From NCBI GenBank assembly GCA_951394405.1, contig OX596334.1:3286001-3350000 (forward strand): a stretch of DNA of 64,000 nucleotides. The letters are read 5' to 3'. The DNA is from Coprinellus micaceus (lineage: Eukaryota > Basidiomycota > Agaricomycetes > Agaricales > Psathyrellaceae). Shown one piece after another: positions 1 through 13,624 of the stretch (position 1 is the stretch's first letter; each line of letters begins with the position of its first letter). Both the position numbers and the translations under genes were made by a program. The notes beneath the pieces are model-generated. The model was given only the letters and a program-made list of their open reading frames with translations. It did not search any database and was not told the DNA's origin.

Positions 1-2276
1 GAAGCCACGGTTCATCGCGTTGTACTAACATAATTGTACAGCCTTCGATAGTCACTGGACCTCGAGAACGGGCATGATAACAGAGTGTGGCGCCCACAGT
101 TAGGTTACTTCGGGTGAAGGATCGACTTCTACGTCACAAACCTGAACAATGTTTGTCAACACTCGGTCCTAGAAAGCCGCAAACCCTTGCCCCCACCTCA
201 ATCATGCGACCTACAGGTGGTGTTTGGGCCAGGGAGGCGCTATAGGAACCGCCACATGTCGATTTCTCGAACTCCCGCGTCTTTAGAGAACCCGTTATCC
301 TGGGGAAACCCCATTCCTGGCGACAAACCTCCTAGGAACTGCGATTCCATCGAAACCTTTATCGGCAAGCCGCTTTTCGATCCGCGAACTTCGTACATTT
401 AGAAGCCGGGAACGTGCACACATCCAATATCCTAGCTTTGTGATGGTCAAGGTGGTGGCCACTCCTATGCTTTCTAGCAAATTATAAACTTGGAAACAAA
501 CCTCTTTGGGGAATACACCAGGCAAGCCCTGTGTGATAGCGAGGCAAGCGGCTAAATTCTTGCTCCCATCCTTAGTCTCCTATTCTCATCAGGGAAAAGC
601 CACTTTTAGAAATGCCGCGACTTCCGTGACGTTTTCGGGACTGTGCATCAATTTTCCACATTCTTGCACTTTCTCAAGGAAGCGAACCCCAGGCCTATGG
701 ATCCCAAGACGTTCTCAACCTTCTACTAAAATTTATCATATATTCCAGGCTACCCTTTTCGTCAACGTGCATGAGTTGAGATATTTTGGCACAGCTGAAC
801 AAGCCTGGGGCCAATCCGGCGATGCCAACTGGTCCAAGGGAGGATAGTCCTGAGCCGTAAGACAACTGCTGACTCGCGATTGACCCTATGAAAAATGAAA
901 AGCTAGTACCTCACCACACACCATAGGGGCAACCATATTCCTGACAACTGTGCCTGGTATCACCTCTGCCAACGCCAAGACTCCCTCTTAGTGAGATATG
1001 TACTGCCTGGAGCTTTCAGTTGATGCGCGACGTCGAATTCGTCTAAGGGAATTCAAGCGGAGCTGGAATGTGACATCGGACTCAGGCCACACGTCACGGC
1101 TCTCTCACTTCTTCCCTTCATCCCCAACATCATCGATTGGTTGACCTTCCACCTGTCACGCTCACCCTAGCCATGCCGACCAGGTGGCACACAGACAGTT
1201 CGGTACCTACCTCAGCATCCCGGTTAGCTAGCATAGTGAGGTGGCGATATGGATCTCTGGCCCGCGCGGCGCCGTGCGCACTGGAGGTATGTTCCCCTCT
1301 CACCTCCTTACATCATTCTCCACCGTTGAATTCCTCCTCGCTTTATTAGGTCTGCAGTAATATCTCGAACGCTCAGTGGTCCCGGGACCCACCATCCCAA
1401 GGCAGCCCCAGCCTGCGAAGTACGAGGTATGTCGAGATACCATTCTCAACCAACAAGTGACTGACCCCGTGTTCAGTGATGTCCAACCTTACGAGCTATC
1501 TTACCTACGACCTCCCCCCTTACCCGTCGTCCCACTAAATCACCATCTATCTCTGTACTCGTGGCACTGGTGTGCCGACGCCTACCATTGTATATCTACG
1601 ATCCCTGTAAATATGTAGCACTAGTCTCTGACAATATATTGCCTTACTATGTTCCTTCAACGTTCCCTGAGCTGAAACTCACCCTAAGGTAAGGATAAGT
1701 ACAGCCAAACCGTGCCTCCAGATCTTCGCACTTTCTCAGATTTCTCAAGAATCTTCGAGCATGTTAGGGGGGGACCTTTTTATTCCCATTCTTCTAGGGA
1801 AAGCCGAGAATTCCCAACTTCCTCAAGAAAGTCGAAAAATATTCACACATTCTCGCGATTTCCAAACTTCGGTTTTCCCTGATGCCTCTAGGCCATTTGC
1901 GCCCCCCGTCAGCCCAATAAAAATTCCCAGGTGTGTGTGGTGGTAGACTTCTTATTTCGATATTTGAATCCCGGGTAGAAGATGCTCACCGAATGGTGTC
2001 ACTCCATCCAGAGCCTCGGCGTACCTATCGAGGGTTCATTTGCCGGGGCCCTGCACCCTGCCGAGCCGCTTGGGTAAGAACATGCATCGCTATGCGTAAT
2101 CTCATTCAGAGCCCCCGCTCGAATCTCCCCTGGCATACCGACATCACCACATATGATCGAGCGAAACTGGATATAAAGAACTATGTCATGTCGGAGCGGG
2201 AAAGGCGCCCCTCCTCATCCTCACATATTCTCCTACGCTCCTATACTTGCTGCCGGCAGACTCGTAACCACCCCCA
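1..2276. other. Intergenic, no supported gene
   Basis: I see only short overlapping open frames on both strands, without recognisable domains, spliceable continuation or coding-like composition. No tRNA or repeat was recognised. The right part is the upstream region of the F-box gene that starts at 2277. Confidence 0.5.
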
Positions 2277-4036
2277 ATGGTCGAATTCCCGGATGACCTG
2301 TACCTGATTATCTTCAATTTTTTGGACCTGAAGGACCTGCTTCATGTCCGCATGGTGAGTCAATTATTCCCCCATTCTCTGGCGAAGCGCCGATTGATTC
2401 GTTTTTCTAATGTATTCCTTGTGCAACCCGCAGGCGAACAAGAAATGCTTTCGAATGACTCAAGCAGCGGGTTTGTGGAGGCCGCTTCTGCGAACACAAA
2501 TGGTCCGAAAAAACCTCCCGGCTCCGGGCCTCAAAGGAACGAACCTAGATGACCTACCAGGACCTGAACTGGAACGCTTGCTGAGGCGTGCTTTCGATTT
2601 GCAACGCAGCTGGAAATCTCCTTTTCCTGTCGCTAAGGGGATCTCAACCCTTAAAGCTCTCGACCCTGGGCGAGTCATCTTTCTGGAGTTCCTGAGGCGC
2701 CCTGAGCACTCGTGGTTGGTCTCCGTCTCCATGCGCGTAGAACCTCCTCGGCGGCGCTGGTACACCCTCGAATGCTGGGATGTCCAAGACACACCGACGT
2801 GTATCGCTCGCAGGGAGTTTCACCAGTTCTTCAGCATCGCGTTAAACCAAAACGTCAACGGGGAAAACTCTGCCGATATCGCCATCCAAGCACCGTTGTG
2901 AGTGTGCGGCCGTTCTGTCCGTGCTCGGAACGCGTCTTATATCACTGAATTCCTTCCTATTTAGCATTACAACATACAGCGTTAGGCCGAGCCCTGCAGA
3001 TCCAGAAGCAGGCTTTTATCCCGTCACTCAATTCTCAGAACGCGAAGAACGGCTGCATCTGTTTTGCGGGACGAGGATGCTCACCAGTTCCATGCAAGAC
3101 GATCGCCGCCTACTCGCGTGGGATACGCGACTTCCTCAGCTACCCCTTGAGCTCCATAACCCAGGATCCACAGCTGGACAGGTGCGGCCTACCGTTTTGA
3201 AGGACTCTCTGAACCTGACGTTGTCCCAATAGCCAAACCTCCCGGTCCTAGCGGCCGCATCATACAGCCAATACATCATCGTAATTCGGCAAGGGACTTG
3301 TGAGTTATATGCTGTGCCTGAGGTGGTGCTAGGAGGTAGTCCACCAGGTTCTCGCGTCGTCCAACCACTAAGCGAACATTTATGGCCATGGAGGGTGGAC
3401 ACAGTCGTACTGTCTCCACCAGCCCAAAACCCTCTAGGCCGTTCGTCCTCGCGACCACCAGGGGTAAGCATCCTGATACGCTTCCAAAGCGGGTTTCCAT
3501 GGGTGGGTTCTCTCCGTATTCGCGGGCACCCTAAAATCTTATGAAGTGTAATGCAGCCAATCAACCTCCTTCACCATTTCGACCTCCATCCGAACCCTGC
3601 GTACGAGGAAGCCGCCATGGCCCCTGACCGGGACCTTCACTTGAACCTCCCATACCAGTTTCCACCCATCGTTCGACAAACAATCGCTGCACCACTACGC
3701 CTTATTGCCCAGACTGACATGGCGGTGGGCAGTCATGGAACCGCAGTCTGGATCGATAGCCATACTGAAGACTATTTCGAGGGCGCTGGGGATGGTCAAA
3801 GGCTCGCATCTCGAGTGTCGGCAAACCTGTTCACTTCCCGTGACGAGGAGGGCGATCAGCAAGATGCGAACCTCGAAGGAGATATATCAGACCATGTCGC
3901 AACAACCTTAGAGGCCTCGGTCATGCGCTGGAACGAAAACCAACGCTGGGTCAAGCTGGCTGTCGACGAGGAAGAGGGAAAAGTCGCACTGGGACATATG
4001 GACGGTTCCGAGATCACTTTGCTTTCGTTTGTATAA
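2277..4036 (+). CDS. F-box domain protein
   Basis: Five exons: 2277-2354, 2434-2897, 2965-3181, 3233-3463, 3557-4036. All introns are GT-AG, 51-93 nt, and the sum encodes 489 residues. The F-box lies at residues 2-48: PDDLYLIIFNFLDLKDLL, interrupted after HVRM by intron 1. Intron 3 (3182-3232) is needed to skip an in-frame TAG. The C-terminal region includes PPIVRQTIAAPLRL and GTAVWIDSHTEDYF, a conserved block I know from large Agaricomycete F-box proteins with a propeller-like substrate part. F-box proteins bind Skp1 and select targets for SCF ubiquitin ligase; the substrate here is unknown. The family is strongly expanded in mushrooms. The gene looks intact, in contrast to F-box remnants near 25 and 31 kb. 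Confidence 0.85.
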
Positions 4037-4143
4037 GAAACGGATACGGGTAGCAGGTGCTTTACACTCAAGAAAGTGGCTATAGAAATACACAGCGGGC
4101 TTCTCTCCGTAGCTGCAAGATATTCACCGCACTCTTCGACTAT

Positions 4144-5643
4144 CTACCAGGAGGCGATCAAGGCCTTCAGACTTGTCAGCACGAGATAAGTCCGGTTGGG
4201 ATCGGGAACACTCACAGCGGAGGGCGTCAAACCCAGTTCTTTCAGAGACTTAGAGAAGTCAGCACTGGAAAATGTTTTCCTGCAACGGCGTCAGTAGCTA
4301 TCGAGAGTCCCGGGCGGAGAGACATTTTACCGAGGGAAAGCCTGAGTCAATTGCACGGAGCCAACATCGATATCCGGGCTCTGCGCAGCTACTAATTCGG
4401 CCACCTCCCTCAAAGCTGGCCGAAAGTACTGTGAATTACAAGGTGACCTCTAGTGGAACGACAAGAAGACTTACGAGAATCGCTGGAGAGGGTATTGGTG
4501 ATGGGGGCTCCGCCAGAGGCGAACCTAATCTGTATCCTGGTTTCCTTGTAATCTTTACTAGGTCCGGACTGAGCGGGCTTGGTAGCGGCGGGGGCGGATG
4601 CGGATGGGCCGGCGTCCGGGAATGCCTTGCCCTCTCGAAGGGCTTTCTCCCTGGCCGCCTTTTCAGCCCTAGCCTTCTTGTCGGCTTCGATCTGAGCTTT
4701 CACTGCTGCGCGTGCCTTGGCTTCCTCGATTTTCTCTATGAGGGGATCAGTCCATGGTCGAGACGCAGTAAGTGCCAATACCATACCTCGCTTCTTTGCC
4801 TCTACCTCTTTGAGGATCTCTTTTTCCTTGATCTCGTCTCGAAGCTTATTTATATCCTGGCCAGAATTGAGAGGCGATCCTTCGTAATCAGGATGGGGCG
4901 CGTACTTTGCCTTGCTTCCTCCGAATGTTTTCGTTAGCTTTGAAGTCAATAGCATCTTCTTCAGCTTTCCGAGAACGCTTCTCTGCCAACTTTGCCCTGA
5001 GCTCCTCGAGTTTCTGTTTCTTTTCCTCTTCCGTTAAGGGCTTGACCTAGAGAACCGCCAGTAATTCGTTCGTTAGGTCAGTCAACCAGAATAAGAGACA
5101 TTGATACGAAGTACCTCTTCTGTGGATTCTTCAAATTGGTCGTGGCCACTCTTCTCTGCATGGTAATTGGCGAGTGTGGTGTTCTTGAAAACCTTCCCAC
5201 ATTGCGAACACTTGATGCTCTGAAACGACGTTAAGTCGCAGTAAGTCCATCGCTACTGCCAGGAGCCCACATATTGGCGCACATTTGCTTCTACGTCGGC
5301 CCCTGAGGAACTTCCAGGAACAGCGCCTTTGACGACGCCCAAGCCTTTCAATGCCTCAACATCGTCATCGTCCTCATCCACGTCCATCGGAGCAGATGGG
5401 CCTCCCTTTGACTCCGTGACACCGCTGAGGTCGGGGACGGGCTGGCCGTCGTGTTCAAAAATGTGATCCATCGCAGGCTGGAGGCCCCTGTTCCCAGTCG
5501 CCTTCAATGCCCCTACCCAGCTCAAAGTTAGCTTCATGGCTTGGACACGATCGATTCAACTGCATTCAAAGACCTCGCGACTCACACTCAACGCGGGCCG
5601 GGTCAAAGCCCATTCCCAGCAATGTGTCCTTATCTCCAGCCAT
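4144..5643 (-). CDS. UBA / C2H2 zinc finger / UBX domain protein
   Basis: Eight exons on the minus strand: 5643-5586, 5512-5271, 5219-5115, 5046-4906, 4856-4787, 4735-4475, 4415-4331, 4279-4144. They encode about 365 residues in continuous frame. The UBA domain (residues 5-40; LLGMGFDPARVEWALKATGN) is split by intron 1, which has a CTAAC branch point. A C2H2 finger follows near residue 100 (C-x2-C-x12-H-x5-H; CSQCGK...YHAEKSGH). A charged coiled coil then leads to a C-terminal UBX domain (TRIQIRFASGG, SPLREVAELV). Such proteins bridge ubiquitin and the Cdc48/p97 ATPase (human UBXN1 group). The start follows from the UBA helix. The last exon is the least certain: a GTGAGT inside it could be another donor, so the C-terminus may differ. 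Confidence 0.85.
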
Positions 5644-7790
5644 TGCGATTGGAAGTTGTGGGTGTCTATGGCGTTGGATTGGCTGGTGATTGGTGTCGGT
5701 ATGAACGCGTCGTGTACAGCGTCCGTGCACCATTCAGGGGCAAAGGATGCCGCCCCTGCTCGGGTACTTCCGATCAGCGACATCACACGGATCATGGACC
5801 TCTTGGGATCCACAATAGGCAGGTGCCACATTTTCCTCCTGACTACCACCCGGGCCAGCATGCCGTTCTCTCTCTCGAACGCTTTGCCAGCGCTCTCAGG
5901 TTTGCCAAACGAAACCCTCTCACAGCGGTAGTACAACGTAATAGTCTTCCAGATGACATGTTCGCTCATACTGAAGGACTACCTTGACCTTGACCGTGAA
6001 CGTTGCTGTCCGAGCGCTCTCTCAAATGTGCACAGCTTACGCTGGCTGCTTCCCACTCTCTCTGTGCACGGTGCACCTTTCGGGCCTGAGATGTGGCCAG
6101 GAGAACCTTTGGAATCCATTCCACCAAGATCGAGATCTTCAAACGCGACCTAAAGCGCTACCCCCACCTCTAATCACTACAGCGTCATTCTTCAGGTCAC
6201 TGGCCACCGATGCGCCCTGCGATTCCGCCTTCGAGATAGAAAACGTCGACTCTCGCTTTCGAAAGCAGGAAACGCTCGAACATACATCCTCTCTCACAGC
6301 TTCCCCAATCTGCAAGGCGGTTCTCACAGGGGACGATCATCAATGGTTCCTCCATTCGACGGAGTGTCAGAACGCTGTGCGCTCATTCCTCAATCGTCAT
6401 GGACTGGAGGAAATTATAATGCCCACATACTACCATTTCGATTTTATAGGGCACTGCTCAACAGTCGAAAGACTGGAATACGGAATACACGAACGAAGGG
6501 CATCTTCCGAGGCCAACAAGGCGCTCCTGGGTTCGCGTCGATCACAGAATACCAACCCAACCCGACTGTGCTGAAGGAGCTTGCGGTTGGTGTCACTGCA
6601 CATCTGAATCCCCGGGTCGCGCCACATTTATGAGGATGTCCATCTGTGTCGGTTTGGGGAACTTGGAGCTGGAGAAACTGACGTATCACGGGGACCATAG
6701 CACTAGGCTGCATTTTTCCTTTGTCTTCCCCTAATGCGCTTACACATTTTCCTCTCTGGATATAAACGGTTATGGCACTCGTGAGTCCCAAAGTGTTCTC
6801 CCCTAGCCTTATCTGACACCGTGTTGAAGACGCTTAGGGAGAGTGCCCATGCTGGAGTTGGGTTGCTACCAGTTGCTACCCCCAACTGAAGCGTGTCCAT
6901 GGACTTCGATGCCGAACCGTTGTGGGTTGTGCCTAGAGTCACCGACATCGTAACATTTCTATATGACACCAAAGGCAGACTTCCCCCACTTCACGGACTC
7001 GAGGTCAAACACAGCTTTCCGTATGATTGGTTTGCCGTTGGCTGGCAAGGACGAGCGATGTGTCGGCCACGGTTAGGGAAATATTGCAGTCAGCGTCGAC
7101 TAAGCATACACCCAGCTCGAATTTGAAGGAATCGAAGGCTTCGATAAGCGTCGGGCAGCGGAGCTCAGCCCAGAGGGTATTCTCATTCAATCTGGGAAGA
7201 ACAATGTAAAGCTGCAGGTTAGTCTCGGATACCCAGACGTTGAGGCGAGCTGCAGGTGCTGCTTGTCGAGTGCCGAACAAGGCGGAAGCTCACCCTCTCT
7301 TGCAACTCCCAAACTCTCTTCACCCGGTGCCCTGACAGTCCCAACTACTTATCATTCCAAGTATTATGAAGTATTTGCCTGTATCGTCCGGTCCTCTCAA
7401 TCATTTGGCTGGGTGAAGGGCAATCAAACTTGACTCAAACCCATTCTCACCCTTGCTGGAAGCTCACCCGGAAGGTCTGAACTTCAACTTCAAGACCCTT
7501 TCCAACTGGACAGGGGTGCTCATCAACTTGAAGGGCGGCGTGCCGAAGCGTGCCGGTCTTCCTTATTGGGCTCATCAGCTTGGGAACAGCCGAGGCCCGG
7601 ATGACTGAATTGGTGCTTGGTCTCGTCGTTCCAGCACTGAGGACACGCCGCCACCACTCTCTCCTTCACCACTACGGCTCGCATCTGAAACAGTCAATGA
7701 AGCCCCTTCCGGTCCATTGATCAACATATACCAGATTGTTATCGAGGAAACAATCCGAGCAACCCGCAGTTCAAGTCCAATTTGTGAAGC
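5644..7790. other. Intergenic, unassigned open frames
   Basis: This stretch holds several 60-200 codon open frames on both strands, for example 5984-6574 (+) and 7280-7005 (-). None shows a domain I recognise or joins neighbours through convincing introns. A decayed gene cannot be excluded. The last few hundred bases, pyrimidine-rich before the ATG at 7791, should hold the promoter of the RhoGEF gene. Confidence 0.4.
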
Positions 7791-10700
7791 ATGTCCAACC
7801 ATAGGCCAGCCTCTCCCGTTGACGAAGATCTTCAGCGCTTGTATAATGAGGTCTGGGCAGGATTTGCGGCTGAAGAAGCCGCGCAGTCTAACGAGAAGGA
7901 CTTGGAGAATATCTACAATGTGTACAGTTCGGAGAACACTGGCCGGACACCAAGCCCCGGTCCTGTAGGCCATGCCCAGCAACAGTACAATTCGTTTTAT
8001 CGTACGCACTACATCTATTCTTCAAATCGAACCTTCAAAAGACTGAAATCAACGATAGCATCTGCTGTTCAGGCCCAGTTGCCGCCGATACCGCCCAAAT
8101 CTCCCAAATCGCCTCGTCGAGCTCTACCACCATTGCCAGGAAGCCCTGGGGCGTCGAAGACGACCTTTTCAATGCCAGAGCCCGAGCCTTATCAGCCGTC
8201 TAGTACCTCCACGCGCCCAAATCCATACGGCGTTGAAACCTACGCAAACTATAGCGCAACTTCAAACGATCTCTTGCGGAAAGCCACCACAGCAAGCGCC
8301 AAGAAGGCTCAGGCTCGCCGTTTCCAACACCAGGCCGCCCAGGAAGACCCTGGATCATCTGCAGGCTATGTCCCGAGTTATGAAGACGCTCCGCCGTCGG
8401 ATCCCTATTCTCCATATCAAACACCTTCGGCGTCTACCGCTGCGATTCCAGCCATTGAACAGTCCGAATACCAGCCCAACCACTACGAGTCGTACAAGTC
8501 CGAGCCATCCAACGGCTTCCAGTACAATCAATCGCAAGGTGGTGATCTGACCCGGCAGTCGAGCCACGCAAGCTTGAAAAGCTCGAAATACTCGTACCAA
8601 GCTCCAATACCCAGTATGTTTTCAGCATCGTTCATCGCCGCCAATCCTTGACCGCTTCACAGATGAGCTTCCAGACCAAAAACCACCCTTAACATCGAAA
8701 TGGCAAGAAGACGATCAGCCGTTCAGCGACCCTACTTCTGTCTACCGACGTCCCACAGACGTCTTGCGTACAATGGCCGACTTCCAGCATCATCAGCCAA
8801 CGGACCAATTCGAGTTTGCTGATGAAGTTGATGACATATGGGACGAGGAAGAGGAAGATCCTAGCAGGTTCATCAACTTCTCATTGCTGTCGCACATTGC
8901 CGTACAACTCCGCGACAAAATCCCTAAAGGTACACATGTGAAGGGTAGCATCCCCTACCACAACGCCTTCACAGGGAAGGACGCTGTATCCACCATTCAG
9001 TCCCTCATACAGAGGGAGCTGGCGATCAACCACGGCGTGTCGACCAGTGATCGGCGGGTCGCCATTCAGGTTGCCAGGAGTCTTCAAAGCCAGCTATTCT
9101 TCTACGAGGTGGAATGGGGTGGTCATGTCCTTCAGGATGGCGTTGAGGATGTTTATATGCTCCTAGACGACCAAGATGGCATCGGTGGAGAAGAGCTGCC
9201 AACTGGAGTTATTACGATGCTAACTCGATGCTATTCGCCAAGCTGCGGAGATGGTGTTTCGTGTTATGCCTTTGACTGTCCTCGGAAGGTACGTAGATCG
9301 TCCTAACCAACTTTGACCATCGCTGAACCGCACGGTCGTCAGGGTCGCTTCCCACTTGATCCACTGCTTGCCGTGGAAAATGCAACACCAGTGGCGAAAC
9401 GCGAGTCGTGGAAGGAATCCATCGATCCTGCTGTCCTTCAGAACCTACCCAAAAGCGAGATTCAGCGTCAGTCGTGAGTCTACTATCTTGCATAGGGCCA
9501 GTAACACACCTTGACGGGGGTTGGATTCAGGATCATCCATAACATCATCGTCCGGGAGGAGCAGTATATTCAGGACTTGGATACCGTTGAAACGGCCTTC
9601 ATGAAACCCTTGCGTCGGTCAGGATCCACGATCATGCCACAGAACCTCATGGAGGACTTCGTGGACGACGTATTCAGCAATATTCTAGACCTGCGCGAAT
9701 GCAACAAACGGCTGTTGGAGGCTCTGTATGTCCGACAACGGGAGCAAAGCCCAGTCATCCAGAAGGTTGGAGACATCTTCCTCGAAGCGGCCACGGAGTT
9801 TCGTCATGCATATCCCGCATACACCGGCCACCACCCTACAGCCGAGAAAAGACTCAAGGAGGAGACGGAGAAGAACTATGAGCTCAAGCTGTTTTTGGAG
9901 GTGATTCATCTCTGCTCTTAGCCACAGTTCTAACAACTTAACATTACACCGTACCTTCAGCAATGTTCTCGCGACTGCGCCAAGTCCAGAGCCGACGACG
10001 CACCGAGATTCGACCTCAAGCACTTCCTAAACCGCCCTTCGGAACACCTTCAAAAGTACCTAAGCCTCGTAGAGGCGGTGCTCAAGGAAACCACCGAAGA
10101 GAACCCCGACGCGGATTTCCTTAGAGAGGCTATCAGCGCCCTCCAGAGTCTCCAGTCTGCGGCACAATTGCGATCCTTCCAATCAGCGATGGGTAAAGGC
10201 CCGACGGCGAAGTGGGAATGGCACGACATGGTTTCCACAGAGCTGAGGATATCACTGCCAAAGAAAGAAGCCAAGAGGCAGTCGTGCGTAGCACACTTGT
10301 GACACCCTTCCACCCTTCTCGCTGATACCCTTGTTCTGCAGTATAATCTTTGAGTTGATCAAAGGTGAGATGGCCTACGTGAAAGACCTAGAGAATATTG
10401 AAATCGTGCGTCCGCCATTATGACCTTTCATCGCCACAACATACTCATATCTTCCCTGCATAGATGTACATTCAACCACTGAGGGCTGCGATCCCTCCGA
10501 TCATTGGTGGCGGTGGCGAGAAGGACAAGCTTGAACGATTCATCGACGACGTTTTTCACAACTACTACGAGCTTCTTGAGCATCACAAGAGGTTGGTCGA
10601 AGCTTTCCATGAAATCCAAAAGGAACAACATCCAGTCATTAAGAGCATTACTGCTCCCATGATGGACGCTGCTTTGAATTTCCGGGAGGCGTACATGGAG

Positions 10701-13624
10701 TATATACCCAATTACCCAATCGCGGCATACCGAATCGACGATGAGATGGCCAACAATTTGGCGTTCAGGTCTTTTGTCGAGGTTTGTGGATACCCCTTGG
10801 CATCCTTTGCGAGTTTCTGACGTTACCTTCTACAGCAACAAACTCGACACCAAGACGCCCACCGGTTGGACATGAAGAATTTCATCAATCGCCCAATCCC
10901 TCGTCTCCTGCGATATGAACTATTGTTGAAGGGAATCATGGACGAGACCGTTGGAGAACATGAGGATCTCGTCAACATACCCAACGTCATCGAGGTCATC
11001 AAGGCCCTTGGAAAGGAGACTGAACCCGGTGTCGCCTCGGCCAAACAAAAGGTGGAGCTTTGGCGATACAACGCGAATCTCGTATTTTCGAAACAGGGAG
11101 AGATCGTGGTACGTAACGTAGCCCAGTTTTATTCAACAGCGTGGGCACTGAATTCACCCCAGGACATGGATCTGTTGAACCCTGATCGAAACCTGATACA
11201 TTCGGGGAAGCTTCTTAGGCAACCGGAAACCGGGTTGGAATGGAATTGGAGTGAACTGTTCGTTCTCTTGTTTGACAATTACCGTAAGCCACCCACATAT
11301 TCCATCGATGCAGTGTTTGCTCATGCCTGCTTCAGTTGTCATGACCAAGGTCAAAGGTGATAGGGATGGAGCCATCGTCAAATACACTGTCAATCGTCGG
11401 GTATGTGAAAATTTCTTTCTTGCACTTCAGGGTCTCATGACACTACAGCCTGTACCTTTGGACCTTCTTAATCTTGTTAGCTTCAATGATCCTCCAACCC
11501 AACGCGCAGCCGGCTTGCTAGGAGGGTTGCAAGTTGGTAGGCCAAAGCACGGAGAAACGCCAGTGGCCAACCCCCAGATTTCCCCCGAGACAGATGCCCG
11601 CGCTGTTTACCCCCTAACCCTTCACCACAACGGACGGATGGGCGGAACCTACGTGCTCTTTGCGGAATCCGCGCAGATCCGCACTGAGTGGAAGGAGAAG
11701 CTCGAGCACGCTATAGGGCTGAGGAAAGTTGTTCAAGAGTCGAACAAAGCGTTCGAAGTCGAGACTCTGAGCTCTGATACGTTCCTAATGCCCCTGTATG
11801 CAAATACGGCTCAGGGACCGGCTTGGGAACAAGGTAATACCTTTACCGGCAAGGTTACTTGTTCTGTCCCCTTTAGTGAGTATTCCGTGTTGCTCCAACG
11901 AGCCGTACTGAGGCTCCATGTCAGCGACTCCTGACGGTCGGCACCTGGTTGCGGTTGGGTGCCAGGAGGGTGTGTGGATTGGCTATCGCCACGATCCCAG
12001 ATGTAAGTTCTCGCGTGCGATATCAGATGCCCCTTTAACATGCCCTACCCCAGCTATGCGACGTGTCTTGCAGTTGAAGGCTGTTACGCAATGCGCCATG
12101 CTGGAATCTTTCGGTATCTTCCTCGTCCTCGCCGACAAGGTACATTTCTCTTAGAAGTACTACGACTAAAGCTCACCGTACCGTTTTCAAGTCCCTGTTC
12201 GCATATCACATCGAGGCTCTGGTTCCTTCATCGCCACATTCGAACCATACAAACCTCATCCCTCAGAAGTTAAACGGAACGAAGGATGTTCACTTCTTCA
12301 GTGTAGGGATGCTTCAAAATCGAACCCTAGTGGCCTACATGAAGAAGAAAGGGGTGAGTTACTCCGCATCACACTCTCCGACACCTCTCTGATAAACACC
12401 GTCAGCTCGACAGCATTTTCCGAGTCTTGGAGCCTGTGAGCGACAAGATCAACGAGAAGGTCAAGGCGCCAGCTGGCCTAGGTTCTCGCCTTGGCTTCCG
12501 TTCCGCAAAGTCGGACTGGTTCCGCATCTACCGAGACTTCTTCTTACCTTCGGAGTCGTTCGATCTCATCTTCCTCAAAGCTCGTATCGCTATCCTGTGT
12601 GCCAAGGGCTTTGAAATCATGGACCTTAATGAGTCGGTGGTCTTCAATTCTGGATGGTGTGTGGCTCCACTAACGAACTTTTAGCTTCAATAGTGTAACT
12701 ATCCCGACTCTCGATGACCCCCGCCATGCGTATCTCGCCAAGCGGTGTGATGGCTGTAAGCCGATGGGAATGTTCAGGTCCGATGAGGACCAGTTCCTCC
12801 TGTGCTACGATGGTCAGCCTTTTTTTATGGCGTCTACCTCTAAACGAGCGCTCAGCATATGTTTAGAATTCGGCCTGCACGTTGACAAACACGGCGATCC
12901 TATCCGTCCAGGTGTCGTCATTGAATGGGAAGGTACGGCCGAGCGCGTTGCGTGCCACCCGCCTTACGTCCTTCTCTTCGACTCGCGCTTCATCGAAATC
13001 CGGTACATCGACACGGGGCGGTTGGCACAGATTATTCCTGGAAACGACATTCGATGTATCTGGGACGGCCGCGGGGTCTCCAACCCAGCGTTGCAGAGAC
13101 AGCCCGTGGACCCAAGGGAGCAGCAAGAAGCGAAGGTACACGCTGTGATGACCAACCAAGACGGAGCCAGTCGTTCGAAGGCTGTCGCGCAATGTGTCTT
13201 CGAGCTCGTACCCACGGTGCCGCTCATGCCTCCCCCTGGGCAAATGTCTCCCGTTCGGCAACAGCACCAACAGCGGGCGCAAGAGTTCAATCCTTACCAA
13301 CAGCAACATACTCATCATCATCACCAACATTCGCCACAGCAATCGATGCATCAAGGTCAAGGATACAGTCACCCTTCTGTAGGGGATGCCCCGCCGGTTG
13401 GATATGGGTACGATCAAGGGCAAAATGGCTATGGGTACCAGCAGCCACAAGTGTCACAGCAACAGTACTACGGAACCGCGTCGCCTACGACCCCACCCGC
13501 GTCTACTTCGAGGCAAACATCGGCATCAGCGTCAATACCCAGGCAGCAACAACAATACGTTGGGACAGGGCACGGCCCTTACCAAGGTGCTCGCCCGTCG
13601 ACAGCTGGTTCTTGGAGATCGTAG
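7791..13624 (+). CDS. ROM2: Rho1 GDP-GTP exchange factor (DEP-DH-DH-PH-CNH)
   Basis: Eighteen exons: 7791-8001, 8059-8613, 8663-9288, 9343-9473, 9531-9900, 9961-10283, 10342-10405, 10464-10781, 10836-11108, 11163-11283, 11336-11400, 11449-11875, 11925-12002, 12054-12139, 12192-12353, 12406-12632, 12685-12812, 12867-13624. They sum to 1640 residues in frame. Layout: proline/serine-rich N-terminus (1-310), DEP (about 325-455), a first DH-like domain (508-738; IIHNIIVREEQYIQDLDTVE), a second DH (739-957; IIFELIKGEMAYVKDLENIE, FINRPIPRLLRYELLLKGI), PH (about 970-1185), CNH/citron propeller (about 1190-1480), and a His/Gln-rich tail. ROM-type GEFs activate Rho1 at the plasma membrane for cell-wall glucan synthesis and the Pkc1 integrity pathway. 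Intron 1 is a multiple of three and could be retained. The intron after 12632 uses an unusual GTCGGT donor. The symbol is given by family. Confidence 0.92.
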
